Shown piece by piece: positions 19,853-46,110 of a DNA stretch of 64,000 bases. Source of the DNA: Malaya genurostris (taxonomy: Eukaryota > Arthropoda > Insecta > Diptera > Culicidae); NCBI RefSeq assembly GCF_030247185.1, contig NC_080572.1:39781383-39845382 (forward strand), read 5' to 3'. Below the pieces are notes generated by a model. That model saw only the letters and a program-made list of their open reading frames with translations. It had not been told where the DNA came from and made no database searches. Position numbers and translations under genes: made by a program. Each line of letters starts with the position of its first letter. Position 1 is the stretch's first letter.

Positions 19853-20769
19853 AAAATAATCAATTAACCATTTTCGTGATGAGTAGTAATAATATAGTGG
19901 AAATAATAATTAATCAAGACGCGTTTTGTTTGGTGATTTAAATTAATTTAATATAATCTATAGAATAATCAATACACGAATTTCATCTATTATATAGAAC
20001 TCTCGGATGATTGCAATATGTCAGTCACTACAATGAATCAACTATTTTGTCTAAATTCTTTTCACTCGTTTTTACTGTAGCGGTCAAGATTTTATTCGCT
20101 CCGCAATAGCGTTTGAAATTTTCCCCCAGTTTACACGAATAAAAACTGTTAATATCTGTGAATAATTGTGCTATCATTTTTTCACCAGTTCATATATCAT
20201 TGCAAACTCAAATGGTGTTTGCATAAACATTGGATTAATAAGTTCATTTTTTTTTTATTTCAAGTGGGACATCACTCCCCACTTTACCCTAATCATGAAT
20301 TCACCCAAATTCAAACCTTATTCAGACTGTAGAATTATCAAAGGACCTAAGTTACTTTCTTTTCACTTCATTCATTATTTGATTTATTGATTGAATTCAG
20401 CACTTAGTTTGAGTTAACTTGATGAAGCTCATGCAGTCATAAGATTTCTGTTTACTCAAATATAACCAAATTGAATAACCGATGGATCATCAAATCATCA
20501 AACGGTATGTAGAATCAAATAAATGTTAGTTTTGTTTTCTTTTATATCTATCATCCCATGCCAAAGAGCCTAACTGCAAATGACAGTTTCTCTTTGTTTA
20601 TTTTGTCTTTCACGAATTATCGGATTGATCTAATATTTGATGCTTACCTCTTTGAATAATTTTCAAGTCAAATCTACAAACTTCCGATTAATATTGGAAT
20701 TTTTGATGAAATTAATATTTTAGCTTCGTAATAATCGAAAGAGAAAGTAAACAAATTATCTTGAATTGA
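19853..20769. other. AT-rich gene-free stretch
   Basis: No gene, inverted repeat or tandem repeat was recognised. Confidence 0.4.
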
Positions 20770-21060
20770 ATTGAGAAAATTGTCTTCCGAAGATTTATTG
20801 AGCTATTTATTACGTACAATTTTGCTCAACTAAACTTTTCAATATAAGCTACCATTCAAAAGTTATGATTATTTTTTCGTCAAAAACTAGTCAACCTTCT
20901 AATATAGATATTCAACAGGTGTTAGATCGATAATGACTAATCTCATATGGGTTTTGAAAGGTCAATAAATAAGAAAAGTTTGAAAAGAAATCTGAGATGG
21001 TGTTATTTTTTTAACTCACTTAAATTAGTGTTCAAATTGCCTTACAAAAAATCGAAATAG
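20770..21060 (+). repeat. Dispersed repeat D, copy 1
   Basis: Shares 'caaaagttatgattattttt', 'aaaaactagtcaac' and 'agatcgataa' in order with 45830-46110. Non-coding. Confidence 0.65.
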
Positions 21061-22995
21061 TCATATAACTCTTAAACGCCAAAACGTAGAAACATACTAC
21101 CTTCAGTAAAACTATGGTTTCAAATGAGGCCTATGAGTGTCTCATAAATCATTTTTTCGAAAAATTAAAACAAGAAAACTGCAGCAAAATATAGATTTTC
21201 CGCTCAACAATTTCAATAAATTTATTCCCAAAATGACTGACTCGATTGAATTTGCATGATTGGAAGCATAAGATACAGTTTAATACCGTTGTTCCGAACT
21301 AGTAGTAACAAAATTCTGTGAGGTGCAATATTTTTTAAATTCAATCACGAAAGTTAGAATTCAGATTTAAATTTAACCACGCTAATAATCTTTTACATCA
21401 AAAGAAGCGTCAGTTGAATACAAACAACTTTTGTGAAGACATTAACTACAAAAAAAAATTGATAGCGAAAATATTTTTGTCTCGCTAATTTTCCGTTTAG
21501 GACCATTGTGATGTGATCACTTGGTACAGAAAAACTGTAATGAGTAGCTTAACCCAAGTAAAGTCTAACATCAAAATGAGAACAAATTGAAATCTGATTA
21601 AGATAGCAACATCAGATTGAAATCGTAATATGATACCGACTCATCAAATTTTCAATTGATATCACATCATTTTATCATTTTGCTGTTCGTTTAAAAAAAA
21701 AACTTTCAAGGCAAAAGTTTTGTCAAAATCAAAAAATGAAAATTCCATTGAAATTGGGCAAATTACCAATGGCGATACCAAAATACAAAGTTAAGTTTCA
21801 ATAGAAGAGTTATTCCTTCAATACTATGTTGCCTTTTACATAAATGCTTGGACATCCTGCCGAGTAGCCTTGTGGCAGTTGACTGCAACCATAACCGTGA
21901 AGAAATAACTTTTTTCAACATTTTTTCAGTTTTTATACCAAAAATGCTTCTTCTTTTTAGCCACGATAATATTGGTGTAGAACCACACATCTGGGAGGCA
22001 TTGGATAAATTGGCGATCATCGGTACCACGTTTGTTTGAAGCTGGTCAATCTGAATAGTGGTTTTGGCATTTCCATATTGCTGATCGTCTGCCGTAGAAG
22101 GCAGATTTAGAATTTGATATGAGAAATATATATCAGATCATCGATTTCCTTCTAGATACGTTAAGCATCCGGTCCTGTAACAATCTTTGCGTTCAGTTTA
22201 AAAAAATGTTTGTAGTCATACGACGTCGCGAAGTTCAATTCCAAAGTCTTTTGACCATTATTTTCAGTGCATCCAGAAATCGGGGATCTAGATGGCCAGA
22301 ATAATTTTTGTGCACCATAAAACAAGTTCTTTAAATTAGATCAATTCATTTCAAAAGAACTCGTTCTTCTTTAAATCGTGATTTATAAAATCAAAATTCA
22401 ATTCATGGAATAATGGATCTTTCATTATGCAAATCATACGAAATTCGGTAGTTACAGTGATTGCATAGAAGGGTTGAATTGAATTGTATATCGTTTATTT
22501 TAACCCAGCATAGTAGGGTTATTGTAGCAATAGTAATGTTAATTTGAGAACTAGTCGACTCTAAATCAACGAATTGTGGTAAAATTGAATGCAATGTCTT
22601 TGCTTCGACTGTAAGAAACAATACCGAAGAAAAAATAGTTCGACAATTGTGCGATACTGCTGTTATAGCCACGAGAAAACTCGAAGCAGATTTTTATCTA
22701 ACCCGTAGAGTCAATGTAGCTCTCAAACAGACACAATAGATCTCACTCTAACTTATGGTTTTAGTTTATTAGATGACTACTGGAGATGACATGAATGGTG
22801 GTACCGTCATCGAATTTCTACATGCGGAAAACAAAAATACAAAACATCTACTCTCCAAACCCGTTCTGAAAGTACCCATAACTTTTTATCCGACAGTATG
22901 GAAAAAATCATTTTTTACGAAATTCAAACTATTACTACATTGAATGTCACAGATTTCAGAACCTTATAAGTCTACACAAGAACTAAAACTATACT
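21061..22995. other. Gene-free stretch, unclassified
   Basis: The minus-strand frame 22029-21763 (88 codons) is the only sizeable frame. It shows no recognised motif. Around 22100-22300 there may be decayed coding sequence on the minus strand, but nothing could be identified. Confidence 0.35.
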
Positions 22996-23639
22996 GAAGA
23001 CCAGGCCCGTACCAAGGATTTCGTTTCGGGAGGGGCCCACAAATAAGAAATAATAAATCATATAGTCCCATAGTTCGGCTTCGACTTCTGGTTCTAGAAA
23101 AACTGAGTGATGAGTATTAATACCTTCAATTTTAAAGGTGTATTTTATGTAAATGTTATTATGTGTTCACTATGTAAAAAGAAACAAATATTTTGAAACT
23201 ATTCAAGCTTTTCTAGTTTGCAAAATTTGTTGATTGTTTGTTGAACAGATGATCGAGCAGATTTAAATAAATTTATATTCAAATGAAGTGCTTTATAATC
23301 CCACATGATCCTATTTAATTTCATCGAGTCATCTTCCGTATCTGGATCAGAGATGTCAGACCTGCAGATTTGTTTGTAAATCAGCAGATTTATAAAATAA
23401 GCTGCATACATGTTTCAGTTGCAGACTTTTTTGAAGACTTTTGAAAATCACGTTTTTTGTAGATGTTTGTAAAAATTTACAGACTTTTGAAATCGCCGCG
23501 GTCTGTTTTGTTCACTATACCAATTCCTTACATCATTCTTTGAAGAAAACTTGGAGTTCAGACAGTACAGACTTCTTCAGCCCTGCATGAATATATTCAA
23601 AATTTTTACTTTGCATCTCTGTTCTGGTTATACAGGGTG

Positions 23640-23890
23640 ATAAGTATAAAAATTTAAAATCGTCATTTAGAGTGACGATGCTACAACAGAAAAATCTTCT
23701 TAGTAGTAGTCAAAAACTCCAAAATGGAAGTCACATAAATTTCTCACAGATGACTAGCACGATTTGCACAAATGTAAGAATGGATGGTCTTATGGATTCA
23801 TAGACTTGTATGCTATTTTAACCCAATCCGGCTTCCGGTTTCGGAACAGGTCCGGAAGAAGCGGTCAGAACTCCAAAATGAAGCTCACAC
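23640..23890 (+). repeat. Family E fragment
   Basis: 'aatccggcttccggtttcgg' and 'aactccaaaatgaagctcac' match the family E core. The ends are eroded. Confidence 0.5.
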
Positions 23891-24400
23891 TCTGCTCTGT
23901 GCCTTGTCTCGAAAAACCAATCGCTATAATAATGCACACTTATACTTGCTGTCGAAGGTGTTTTTCTTTGTTCGAGGTAGTCCACGAAAAGTATACCGAG
24001 ACAAACCCAAAGAACCGACCTCATAACCATTTCGCCTAATTTAGCCTACCTAGGTCGCTTCGGAGCACTCGTGCCGAATTCAGTCTATTGTCGGTTAATC
24101 ATTCTATTCTCTGGTGTATAATAATGGATCCAGATTTCGTCAACAGTAACCAATCGACATCATCATCATCAGCATAGGAGGACAAGCTTCCGACGTGTGC
24201 TCGCGTTCATCGTTTTAATCCTGAGTATGCAAGTGCGGCATCCAGCGGCAGGACATCTTTTTCATTCGCAGAATCTTGCTAAAAGTATGATAATTTTGCT
24301 CAGTACTAATCCTCATGGCACTTTTTGGTCATCCTGTACCATTTCCTTTAATTTTGACATTGATTGAAATCACTGTGAAAACCGATTTTTGTGCTTCGAA
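23890..24400 (-). pseudogene. mariner transposase fossil
   Basis: Minus-strand frames contain mariner landmarks in the right order: a decayed helix-turn-helix end (ILRMKKMSCRW near 24260), the first catalytic block TVDEIWIHYYTPE near 24130, and SVLWVCLGILFVDYLEQRK near 23990. They lie in different frames with several stops. No terminal inverted repeats were found. It is older than the copies at 1802 and 31874. Confidence 0.75.
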
Positions 24401-24511
24401 AAAAATTCGATTGTGTTATCTGAAACTGGTTGGTAAAATCTTCTAATTAACAGATCATGTTAGTTGATGAGTCATTTCTGTTCTTGATTCTGGAAATAGT
24501 GGGTATGGTGG

Positions 24512-24749
24512 CCGGTACCCAGGAGGAGCCCAAAGATAAAAAATAATGTTACTGAAGATTTGCTTATGTACCTAATTTTCGGTGTGCTTTTTACGGTTTT
24601 TTTTAACAGACGCTATAAACTTTTCCACTGGATCTGTTTACTGTCTTATTTTTTTTGTAACACATGTCTGAGATTTTCTAAATAATTATATATCTGTTTT
24701 CGATTTCGGGAGGGGCCAGGGCCCCTCGGGCCACCCTTCTGGGTACGTG
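24512..24749. mobile_element. Candidate TIR element with 'gtacccag' ends
   Basis: Left 'ccggtacccaggagg' and right 'ccttctgggtacgtg' are inverted, enclosing about 240 bp with 'gggaggggccagggcccc'. A related left end occurs at 23006 ('cccgtaccaaggatttcg'). Confidence 0.5.
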
Positions 24750-25379
24750 ACTGCTCAAGACATTATAGTTCTACTTATGATCAGAAGCGAGATAATCGTC
24801 CATTGTCCCAATTAGTCAAAATAATAAATGATCCGGGATACCTTATTGCTGGATTCTTAACTCACGTTCCCAGTGTTGTAGAAGACTTCACTGTAATACG
24901 CTTGGTCTTCAGGTAGATAACTGATGTTTGATGTTATAATGCTACAGTTTTGGCTCAAATAGCCTCACTGCTATTCATGGTGGATGCAGGATGGAAGCGA
25001 CGCAACGAGTGTGCACCGCTTGTCATATAATCGAACATTTTCCATCTACTTACAGTTAGCATTTACAATCCATAGCAATTGCAGAAAGTTCACATTCCAA
25101 ATCACCTAAGTTCGAAATAAGGATAACCGGTTGCATAAGATCGCTTTTTCTTTGTTTGCGAGTAATATCGCCTAAATGTATACTATCCCGGTTCTATTTT
25201 GGCCTATTTTTAGGTTATGCTCGCGACATGTCATTTCGAAAAAAAACTACATCATATTAAGTTTTCAACGTGCTTTCAATGAGAGCCAAATTAGTTTTCA
25301 GTTAGATGTCACACAGCATTTTTGTTTGCTTTCGATTTTGATCTTTTAACCGTTAAAACGACCAAAACGATAGCAAATT
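24750..25379. other. Gene-free stretch
   Basis: Nothing recognised before the SINE target-site duplication. Confidence 0.4.
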
Positions 25380-25391
25380 AAATAATCGATA

Positions 25392-25540
25392 CGGGGACGG
25401 GTATAGCGTGATGGGATAGTCGATGCCTATCACGCAGCCCACCTGGGTTCGATTCCCAACCCCGCACATAGGGTCAGAAAGATTTTCTGGTCCGAAGAGG
25501 CGAATGACCTTAAGGTGTTAAAACCTCTATAATTAAAAAA
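25392..25540 (+). mobile_element. tRNA-related SINE, complete copy
   Basis: The tRNA-like head has a B box 'gggttcgattcccaa'. It is followed by a family body ('tctggtccgaagaggcgaat', 'accttaaggtgttaaaacc') and a poly(A) tail. A perfect 12-bp duplication (aaataatcgata) lies at 25380-25391 and 25541-25552. The head would supply an internal RNA polymerase III promoter. Confidence 0.92.
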
Positions 25541-25703
25541 AAATAATCGATATATGTGAACAGCACAACATCAAATTGAGTTATCTTTTTGATCTCACAC
25601 TCAACTCGGGTTACTTCCTATATTTTAGTCTGTTAACCAGTTTTATCTGTCTGATCAATGTAATCACAATACAGACATAATCAAAAGGTTTGTCGCAGTC
25701 AAA

Positions 25704-25726
25704 TATAATGTGGCACATAATCTGTA
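25704..25726 (+). repeat. 23-bp direct repeat, left
   Basis: Identical to 26999-27021. It is followed by four near-perfect 'gcatta' units. Confidence 0.85.
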
Positions 25727-26249
25727 GCATTAGCATTAGCATTAGAGACCGCCCGTGTGTTGCTACTCCGTTATTGATCTGGACCAATTGAGATTGCAAA
25801 ATGATTTTTTGAAGTAACATGTTTGGGAATAACACATTGCTTCACACTGTGCAAACTGTATTGAACCATGCATGCTGATCAATACCGACGCCGGCCACGT
25901 CCGAATGCAGATCTACTTGGGAGGGAAAGGATTGTTAGTTCGATGCATGTTGCTACTAAGAACCGAGGAATCCTCTGCATTCCCACATGCATCACAGGAG
26001 AGGATACTTTGTTAGTAAATGTTTTAATAATGTTATCATGTGTTTATTGCTCTGGGTAGCCGGCTACCAAGAATGTTTTAAAGTATTATCGTTTTATGTG
26101 TTACATTGTGCTGGCAATATAATGCACAAAACAGTCAATCTCCGAAATTGACAAAACTCCGGACAGCCGGCTGTCGAGTATGCAGTCACTCGTTTATGCA
26201 TCTACCTTTCGCGTTTTTTTTAGTCATGCAAAATCCGCATCCGTCAATC

Positions 26250-26296
26250 AGTATAAAAAAAGGTATCATCTCACTGCTAGGTGGATTAAGCACGTT
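26250..26296 (+). repeat. Family E tail fragment
   Basis: 'aaaaggtatcatctcactgc' followed by 'taggtggattaagca' is the family E tail without its body. Confidence 0.6.
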
Positions 26297-26509
26297 TTTA
26301 TAAATGAAACTACGTGATACAAAATAAACGAGCGAATAGGATTTAGACAAAAAAGTTGATTCATTGCATTGAAATATTCTAAACAGTTATTATAAAATCA
26401 TTTTAAATCACCAAACAAAGGTCAACAGATTTCACACGCGTCTTGACTCTTTATTATTTCCGCTTTATTATTTTAATTATTTATTGAAATTATTAATTGG
26501 TTATATTAT

Positions 26510-26998
26510 TTGATCTGGGCAGCCGGCTATCGAGAAAAATATTAATTTACTGTTTGAAATATTAATATCAAGTGTTTTTTACTATGTATTCAATATACCG
26601 ATATATGTTATCGCTGTTATCAACTTTGTAATATAAACGGATTTGCGCAATGGTTGATTTTTATCATTCATTTTATAATCCTGAAAGACAATCAATAACA
26701 TGGAAGAAGAAATCATTCCTATTAAAACTTTTCTCCGAAGCTAGATGGAAATTGATAGGTTGAATAAAGAGATGATTTAGTAAAATAGAGTAATCAGAAG
26801 TAAAACATTGAAAATATCTGATAACTGAAAGGAAAAAGAAACTCCTGCAATTGTCGCCTTTTACGACATGGAAGCAGGAACCCAGTGGATCTATTCTTGG
26901 TTCATTTTTTTCCGCCGGATTCCACACGGCATCTAGGCTGGTACAGTCCGGAGAGAGCTAATAGGTACTATCAATCTCCTAGTGGACCCCAGCCCCTG
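26510..26998 (+). repeat. Dispersed repeat R, copy 2 (uninterrupted)
   Basis: Continuous counterpart of copy 1. It preserves the unoccupied mariner site 'gatctattcttggttc' near 26890. It ends exactly at the right 23-bp direct repeat. Confidence 0.82.
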
Positions 26999-27021
26999 TA
27001 TAATGTGGCACATAATCTGTA
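26999..27021 (+). repeat. 23-bp direct repeat, right
   Basis: Identical to 25704-25726. The 1.27 kb between them may be one insertion with a long target-site duplication. Confidence 0.85.
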
Positions 27022-27086
27022 ACAGATAAACTGGCTAGTCTGATCGTAGCTTAATGGCAACTTTGATTATGTAGGACATACGAATA

Positions 27087-27248
27087 GCGGCCCTTACATG
27101 AGCATTATTTTTGTCATTTTTAATGATGACTAAGTAATGATATATTTCAAATTTGATAGGAATCTCGTCATTACTGCACTATTACACGTTCATTAAAATG
27201 ATATTATTTTTTAGTAATGACATTTTTAATAACTCGTGTAAGGGCCGC
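27087..27248. mobile_element. MITE with 'gcggccctta' ends
   Basis: Left 'gcggcccttacatgagcatt' and right, in reverse, 'gcggcccttacacgagttat' are inverted. TA flanks both sides (27085-27086, 27249-27250). 162 bp. Confidence 0.8.
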
Positions 27249-29378
27249 TAATGTTATGCGTGAATGAAGTATTATTAATGTACAAAGCATTACAAAAAAT
27301 ATTTAAATGGTTTCGAATTTGAATAATCCATTCTCACTTTTTGTGATTTGCATACGACTCTCTCATCAATATCTCAAGACTTATGACTTCACATCTTGTA
27401 AGATACACAAAAAAGGAGCGTCGCAACCTAAAGCACATATCTGCTTGACAGGTACAGTTGCACTTGCTGACCGAATGTAGCTAGCAATTGAAACGGATGA
27501 AATTAGTTCAAATTCGTCGCAGATTTTAGTAAAATCCAGTCATTTGACTGGTTGGGTTCCTATGAATTGCATGTGGAATTAGATTACCTGTGAAATTCCT
27601 ATTTGTTGTAGTCTTCGAAATTTTTCTCTCTGCATCATAAGGCAAACATATGGAATGCATTTACAACCTTTATTCACAGAGAACAGACACCCTAGTAGAG
27701 GTCTCAATGTGTGTTAGCTGTTGTTTGGTAAAGTGATCACCAAGTATCAATTTGCCTGGTAAAGCTCCCAGCCAGAATTTAGCGCCAGCCAAATTTGCCT
27801 GATGGTAATCGATCCATGCCCGATGGGAGATTCGTAACCTATGATATAAATTATTTAATAGATCCGCTGGGTGCCAACTGATACACGAACATTCTGAAGG
27901 TTCTTGCTAGACGTTTCTTCAGATCTGTAGACCGTTCATGTTACCGAAACGAAACTGACTTTTATTGGTGTTCCGAAAATTTATTGGTTTGAATCCGCAT
28001 CACTCTGCGGACTAGCCTTTATATTCGAGTTTCGGCCCCTTATTTTCAGTCGGACAACCGCTAACTACGTAGTAGGGTACTCTTGATCAGCACGACCAAC
28101 GGAATCCGTTGGGCTTATCGTGTTCAATCGATAAGGTCAGCGATTGTAAACGATATTCTCAACGATATCTCGGAATGATTTATCACAACCCCGTGATACT
28201 GGCGTGCAATGCTTGAAGGTTGTCCTGTCCGGTTGACATGGCAACACCCGAAAAAAAACGTGCTCATCAAGATACGGCACGGTTTCATGGCTTCTCAAGT
28301 TACATTTAATGGCCGGTCAGAGCGGGACAAATTTTCACTGCTTTTGTTGATGTTGTTTTCGTTTCGTTTTATGTCATCGGATTTCAATCGACGGATCCTA
28401 TTGCGTTCGTCATGTGACGTTTTTCTTAGAACTGAACTATTACTCTAAACTGCGTTGATTTCAGTCGATGTAGAAGAAGATCACTGAATGTGATGCATAA
28501 AATTTGTTGTATTGTTGCTCTTCGGTAACCTGGATTATCGAATAATTTGGGAATTATTTGCATCAAATTTTGACACCCATCACGTAGTAAAATATTTATT
28601 CGATCAGGGCAGGCTGAAATCTGACATAAATACCATTCATTTCGTTCATGTTGTTGCTACGAATGGGCGGTGAAATGTGATAGCACCTTTTCACGGTGAT
28701 GACGGAAGGATAATTATAGAATTCTACACTAGCACCCTTGACAGCCAGCATTATTGTCCTGAAAAGTTTTTGCGAATATCGTAATTTGGCATCCTTCCCC
28801 ATAGCATCATGACACCCAGCTTGGCATGAAAAGGGTTGACTGTCGGAACAAAATTCCAACAATATCCTTATTATATACTATTTTCGAACTTTATGATTAT
28901 GAACGATTGAATTGGAATTCCGGCCTTGTTTAGGATACAGCACAATACGTGACATGGCATGGAAATGTCATTTTCAGAATGAGATAAATATACATTAGTA
29001 AGAAATGAGGTTCGAATAAATATTGAATGAGTGTTACTAAGCATTTCCGCGGAAGCGACGTATGAACATCCATAAATTTGTTTTCCACGCAAAATGTTTG
29101 CCGTCTAGTTCGATTAAACCGTCGGTATGTCGTGCAAGCGTGTTACTCCTAGTCAGGACATTAGGCGGACTGACAAACCGGCACACCGATACTATTACAA
29201 TTATTATGATTCTCTTCCTCGTGTGCAGGGATACCGGCTGAAATTCGACCGTGGTCCGGTATCATGATTTTAATAAAATAATGACTTTACTTTAGAAAAT
29301 ATCACCTTACATTGCTCGGCTCAGGTTTTCATCGTGTTTTTTCTTCTATCCCATCTCTTGCTCATTTTGCACAAACAG
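27249..29378. other. Gene-free stretch upstream of first visible Sobp exon
   Basis: No gene or repeat was identified with confidence. Presumed intron sequence of Sobp, because the exon at 29379 opens with a splice acceptor. A short upstream coding exon could be hidden here, but I could not find one. Confidence 0.45.
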
Positions 29379-42610
<13,232 letters not shown>

Positions 42611-42675
42611 GCGACAAAAGGATTATGTATGTACGCTTGGCGAAAGAGAAAACTCGTGAAATGAAATCCAATGCT

Positions 42676-42765
42676 CATGATACACAGAAGTCTATTTTTA
42701 TGCGAAATTCTCAATGTTATGCGGCGTTTTTAATGCAAAATTTCAATGTTATGCGGTTTATTAAC
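42676..42765 (+). repeat. Left end of minisatellite-bearing TIR element
   Basis: 'tacacagaagtctattttta' followed by two units of 'atgcgaaattctcaatgtt' type match the element at 32912-33186. The right end is missing. Confidence 0.65.
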
Positions 42766-42787
42766 GTAGGACTGATTTTTGTTATTT

Positions 42788-42912
42788 TTTTCGATTACAG
42801 ATGTTTCAACCTTAAGGTCCTTCATATTTTCGGGTTAGAAAAGATTTCTGACCCGATGAATGGGGTTTAGAATCGTACCCAGCTGGGCTGCAAGAAAGCT
42901 ATTCCCGTTCCC
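42788..42912 (-). mobile_element. tRNA-related SINE, copy 4
   Basis: The minus strand reads 'gggaacgggaatagctttct', a B-box-like 'gggtacgattctaaa', 'tctaacccgaaaatatgaag' and 'accttaaggttgaaac'. It is diverged, and the target-site duplication is unclear. Confidence 0.75.
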
Positions 42913-43544
42913 TTGTCTTTGTTTTTATATGGGGGTGTTAATTCCAAATACGAAAAATTAGTTGTTAGAGTTTGAATATCTACTGCTCGATCACTGTTAA
43001 ACAGATTTTGAATATTACAGTACTTGGAAATATTTTACCAATCGATTCAAGTTGATGGAACTGTATATTTTTAATAATTAGTAATCGATACTTGAATTGT
43101 TGAAGACAAATTCCGAATTTTTCCAATTGGCCAAGTTTTTATCATGGCTTTCTCTAATAGAGATGACAATTTCGTGTACATAAGTTCATTTTGCATAGCA
43201 TAGATGCTACTATTTAAATAGAACCACACAACCAAAATTAGAATTGAACCGGCTTGGACGCTGGGTGTTTCGTTAATGCCGTAAAGAAGATTACTGCGCT
43301 CGTCAGCAATTAGCGCCGTTCGCCTACCGACATAATGAGCATTAAGTAGATTCTGAACTGTGTGTTTATTTTTATCGATCAAAAGTGTTTTTGAGTTCGA
43401 AATACGCATGATAGACCTCTGTATGTCCAACATTCCCCCTTTAAAATTTCGTCATCCAGTAGGGCTTGAACCGGGTTGGCGGTCAAACCACTTGGTTTTG
43501 GGTCTTGACCAAGAAAATTCTATGAATATGAGCCCGAAATAAAA

Positions 43545-44087
43545 AAAAACCTGTTTTAATCCACCTAGTGGTGTAATGATGCCTTTCTCATATCAATCAT
43601 ACTATCATATATAATACTGTGGTATACTTCAAAATATTTTTTTTTCGATTTTTAAAAGAATTACCGAAATCGGTTTGTTTCACCGTCTACTGATAAAAAC
43701 TATCAATTGGAGAAGATTTGAGGCCGATTTAGAAAACTTTTCTCGGATTTTCACACTTTTCAGTGATGGTATAAAATATTTACCACACTTTTCCCTATAT
43801 TGCCAGATTCGGAAGTCGGATCCGGATGAAATTCAGGAATTACGTATGGGACCACAGGACCTTTCATTTGAACTTAAGTTTGTGAAAATCGGTCGCGCCA
43901 TCTATGAGAAAAGTTAGAACACATATTTTCATTTTTTTGCACATTTTATCCCTTAATTCCGGAACCGAAAGTCGGATCCAAGTAATATTTAGGAATTTTG
44001 TATGGGACCACAAGACCTTTCATTTAAATCTAAGTTTGTGAAAATCGTTTCAGCCATCACCGAGAAAAGTTAGTGCGAAAAAACGTT

Positions 44088-44160
<73 letters not shown>

Positions 44161-44216
44161 TTCAGATATTTTGTGTACTCGACGAACTGAGACGAATAAT
44201 ATATGACACTCGGTCA
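43545..44216 (-). repeat. Family E repeat with CA microsatellite
   Basis: In plus orientation it starts 'ttttaatccacctagtggtg', holds two modules with 'cggaagtcggatccgg' and 'ggaaccgaaagtcggatcc', then a CA run and 'tatatgacactcgg'. Confidence 0.82.
44092..44156. repeat. (CA)n microsatellite
   Basis: About 32 CA units at the family E position homologous to the GT run at 16059. Confidence 0.97.
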
Positions 44217-44446
44217 GAGATGCCAGGTAAAAATTTCAAATATCTGCGGACAGGGTTACAAAAGTAGCATTTTGCTGTATTCATCTAGTTCTGTATCTAC
44301 AAAATTCGCATTATCTAAAGTGATTATTTGCAGGAAGCCGGGCAAATATTCGGTCAAGTCTTTCTACGGTCTCTTTCGCAGTTCATCGCCACTTCCTAGT
44401 AAACACTGAAGTAGTCAATCATAAAGAGTAAAGAATTTCCACAAGG

Positions 44447-44763
44447 TTAGAGCCCGAGAAAATCAATAAACATTTCAATCCATGGCTTCGAAGGCATTTC
44501 ACGACGATGCCTGGGCTTTGGTTTATTAGGCAAGCTCACTAATCTACACCCGTCACATTGCTTTATCCCCTTCTTTGCATCCCGATCCATTCCGGGCCAC
44601 CAAACCTGATCCCGCAACCGACGCTTCATCCCCGATCCGTCCGGATGGTCCTCATGAGCTAACTCTGGAATACGAGACCGTAAACGACCAGGAATTGCTA
44701 CTAACTTGCTTCCTCTGACTAACCCCAATTCGTTTTTGAATGGAACGAATAGCTTAACTTGTT
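44447..44763 (-). pseudogene. Ty3-type integrase fragment (HHCC domain)
   Basis: The minus frame reads VPGR-like leader, LAHEDHPDGSGMKRRLRD, VWWPGMDRD and QCDGC, the HHCC zinc module of Ty3-type integrases. It ends in IDFLGL where the catalytic core would begin. It is bounded by stops on both sides, with no LTR nearby. Unrelated in detail to the pol fragment at 9077. Confidence 0.82.
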
Positions 44764-44886
44764 GCGCATCTTAGTTTGTGGTATGCAAGCTTTGCCTAAC
44801 GGCGTTCGAAGTATGGTCTGTGCTGGATATCTATTCGAGCAGTTGATGGATACGCGATATTACTTGGGTCAAAAGTAATGGGCCTT

Positions 44887-45000
44887 TATTTATCGGTTCA
44901 ATTTAAACCGCTAAATAGACTCTTTTCGAGAGCCGACTTTTTATACTATTACGTCTCAAATAGAGCAACTTTGCGTCTGCTCAGCGGTTTGAATTAAACT
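44887..45000. repeat. Short inverted repeat
   Basis: 'cggttcaatttaaaccgct' and 'agcggtttgaattaaactg' are inverted about 70 bp apart. They could be a small MITE or hairpin. Confidence 0.45.
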
Positions 45001-45829
45001 GCTAGGTAGGGATGGCAGTTTATTGTTCACTGCTATTGCACCGATGAGTCGAAGACGAAACGCCAGAGCAAAAATAAACAAAATAAACGAACCTTTAAAG
45101 GGCAAAATCTTCAAAGAATTTTTTTTGAATGTATATTTTGTCTAGTAAGTACAAAACAAATATATGTGGAACACAAAAAAACTACAAGGATTAGTCCTAT
45201 AGGGTTGTTCGAGCTCGTTTTGTTGAACAAAGTATCCAAAATTTTGAATGATCGATATTTTTTATTAAACAGTTCAATCAATCGCACGAGCATCAAATTT
45301 GATCGATACTTCTTCACAACGCACAGTTTTTAGTTTTTAAATAAAAAATCAAAAGAACGACGAGCACGCGTCTTGCATTCGACGAAATTATATATGTAGC
45401 CGAAAGGTATGCAATTATATTTGTAGTGCTGTTCGGCTCAAGTGTTCGGGATTTCGGTATTTAAGGGACAATTTACAATCTAGAAAAACAACCATTGCAC
45501 AGTGGTCCAAAGCGGGAAATTAGCGTGACAAAAATATTTTAACTATTAAATTTTAATTTTTTGTAGTTGGCGTCTCCACAAAAGTTGTTTGTAATCGAAG
45601 GGCGCTACTTTTGATGAAAAAAGCTACTAGGATGGTCCTTATTTAGATTGAAATCTGAAATCAAACTTTCTTAATTGAACTCAAAAATAATTTTGTTGTG
45701 GTAGAAAAAATTGTAAAAGTTTGTTGAAAAAAGCACCTCTGTAGCTTTTCATTTGATCGAGTTACATCAATTTTCCCGAGTGAAAGTAGGGTGGCACCTG
45801 AAAAATCACTTTTTTTGTTCTAACTTTTT

Positions 45830-46110
45830 TGTGAAACGTTATATGGCAAAGTAGTCTTCAGAAGAGTTGTTGAACTAACTATTGCGCACAATTTTGTTAA
45901 ACCAAGCTTTTTCATATGAGCTACCAGTAAAAAGTTATGATTGTTTTTTTTTATCAAAAACCAGTCAACATTCAAACATCAATATTCATTAGATGCCAGA
46001 TCGATAAAAATGTATCCTATGCGGTTTCTCAAAGGTCATAATATAAGTAAAAATTTAAAAGAAAATTTAAAGGGTGTTTAACTTATTTAAATAATTTAAA
46101 TTTAAATTGC
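45830..46110 (+). repeat. Dispersed repeat D, copy 2
   Basis: Same orientation and block order as 20770-21060, for example 'gctaccagtaaaaagttatg' and 'gccagatcgataaaaatg'. Confidence 0.65.

Noticed and set aside
25392..25465. tRNA gene
   Set aside because: The tRNA-like head lacks a credible cloverleaf and is joined to a SINE body, poly(A) tail and target-site duplication.
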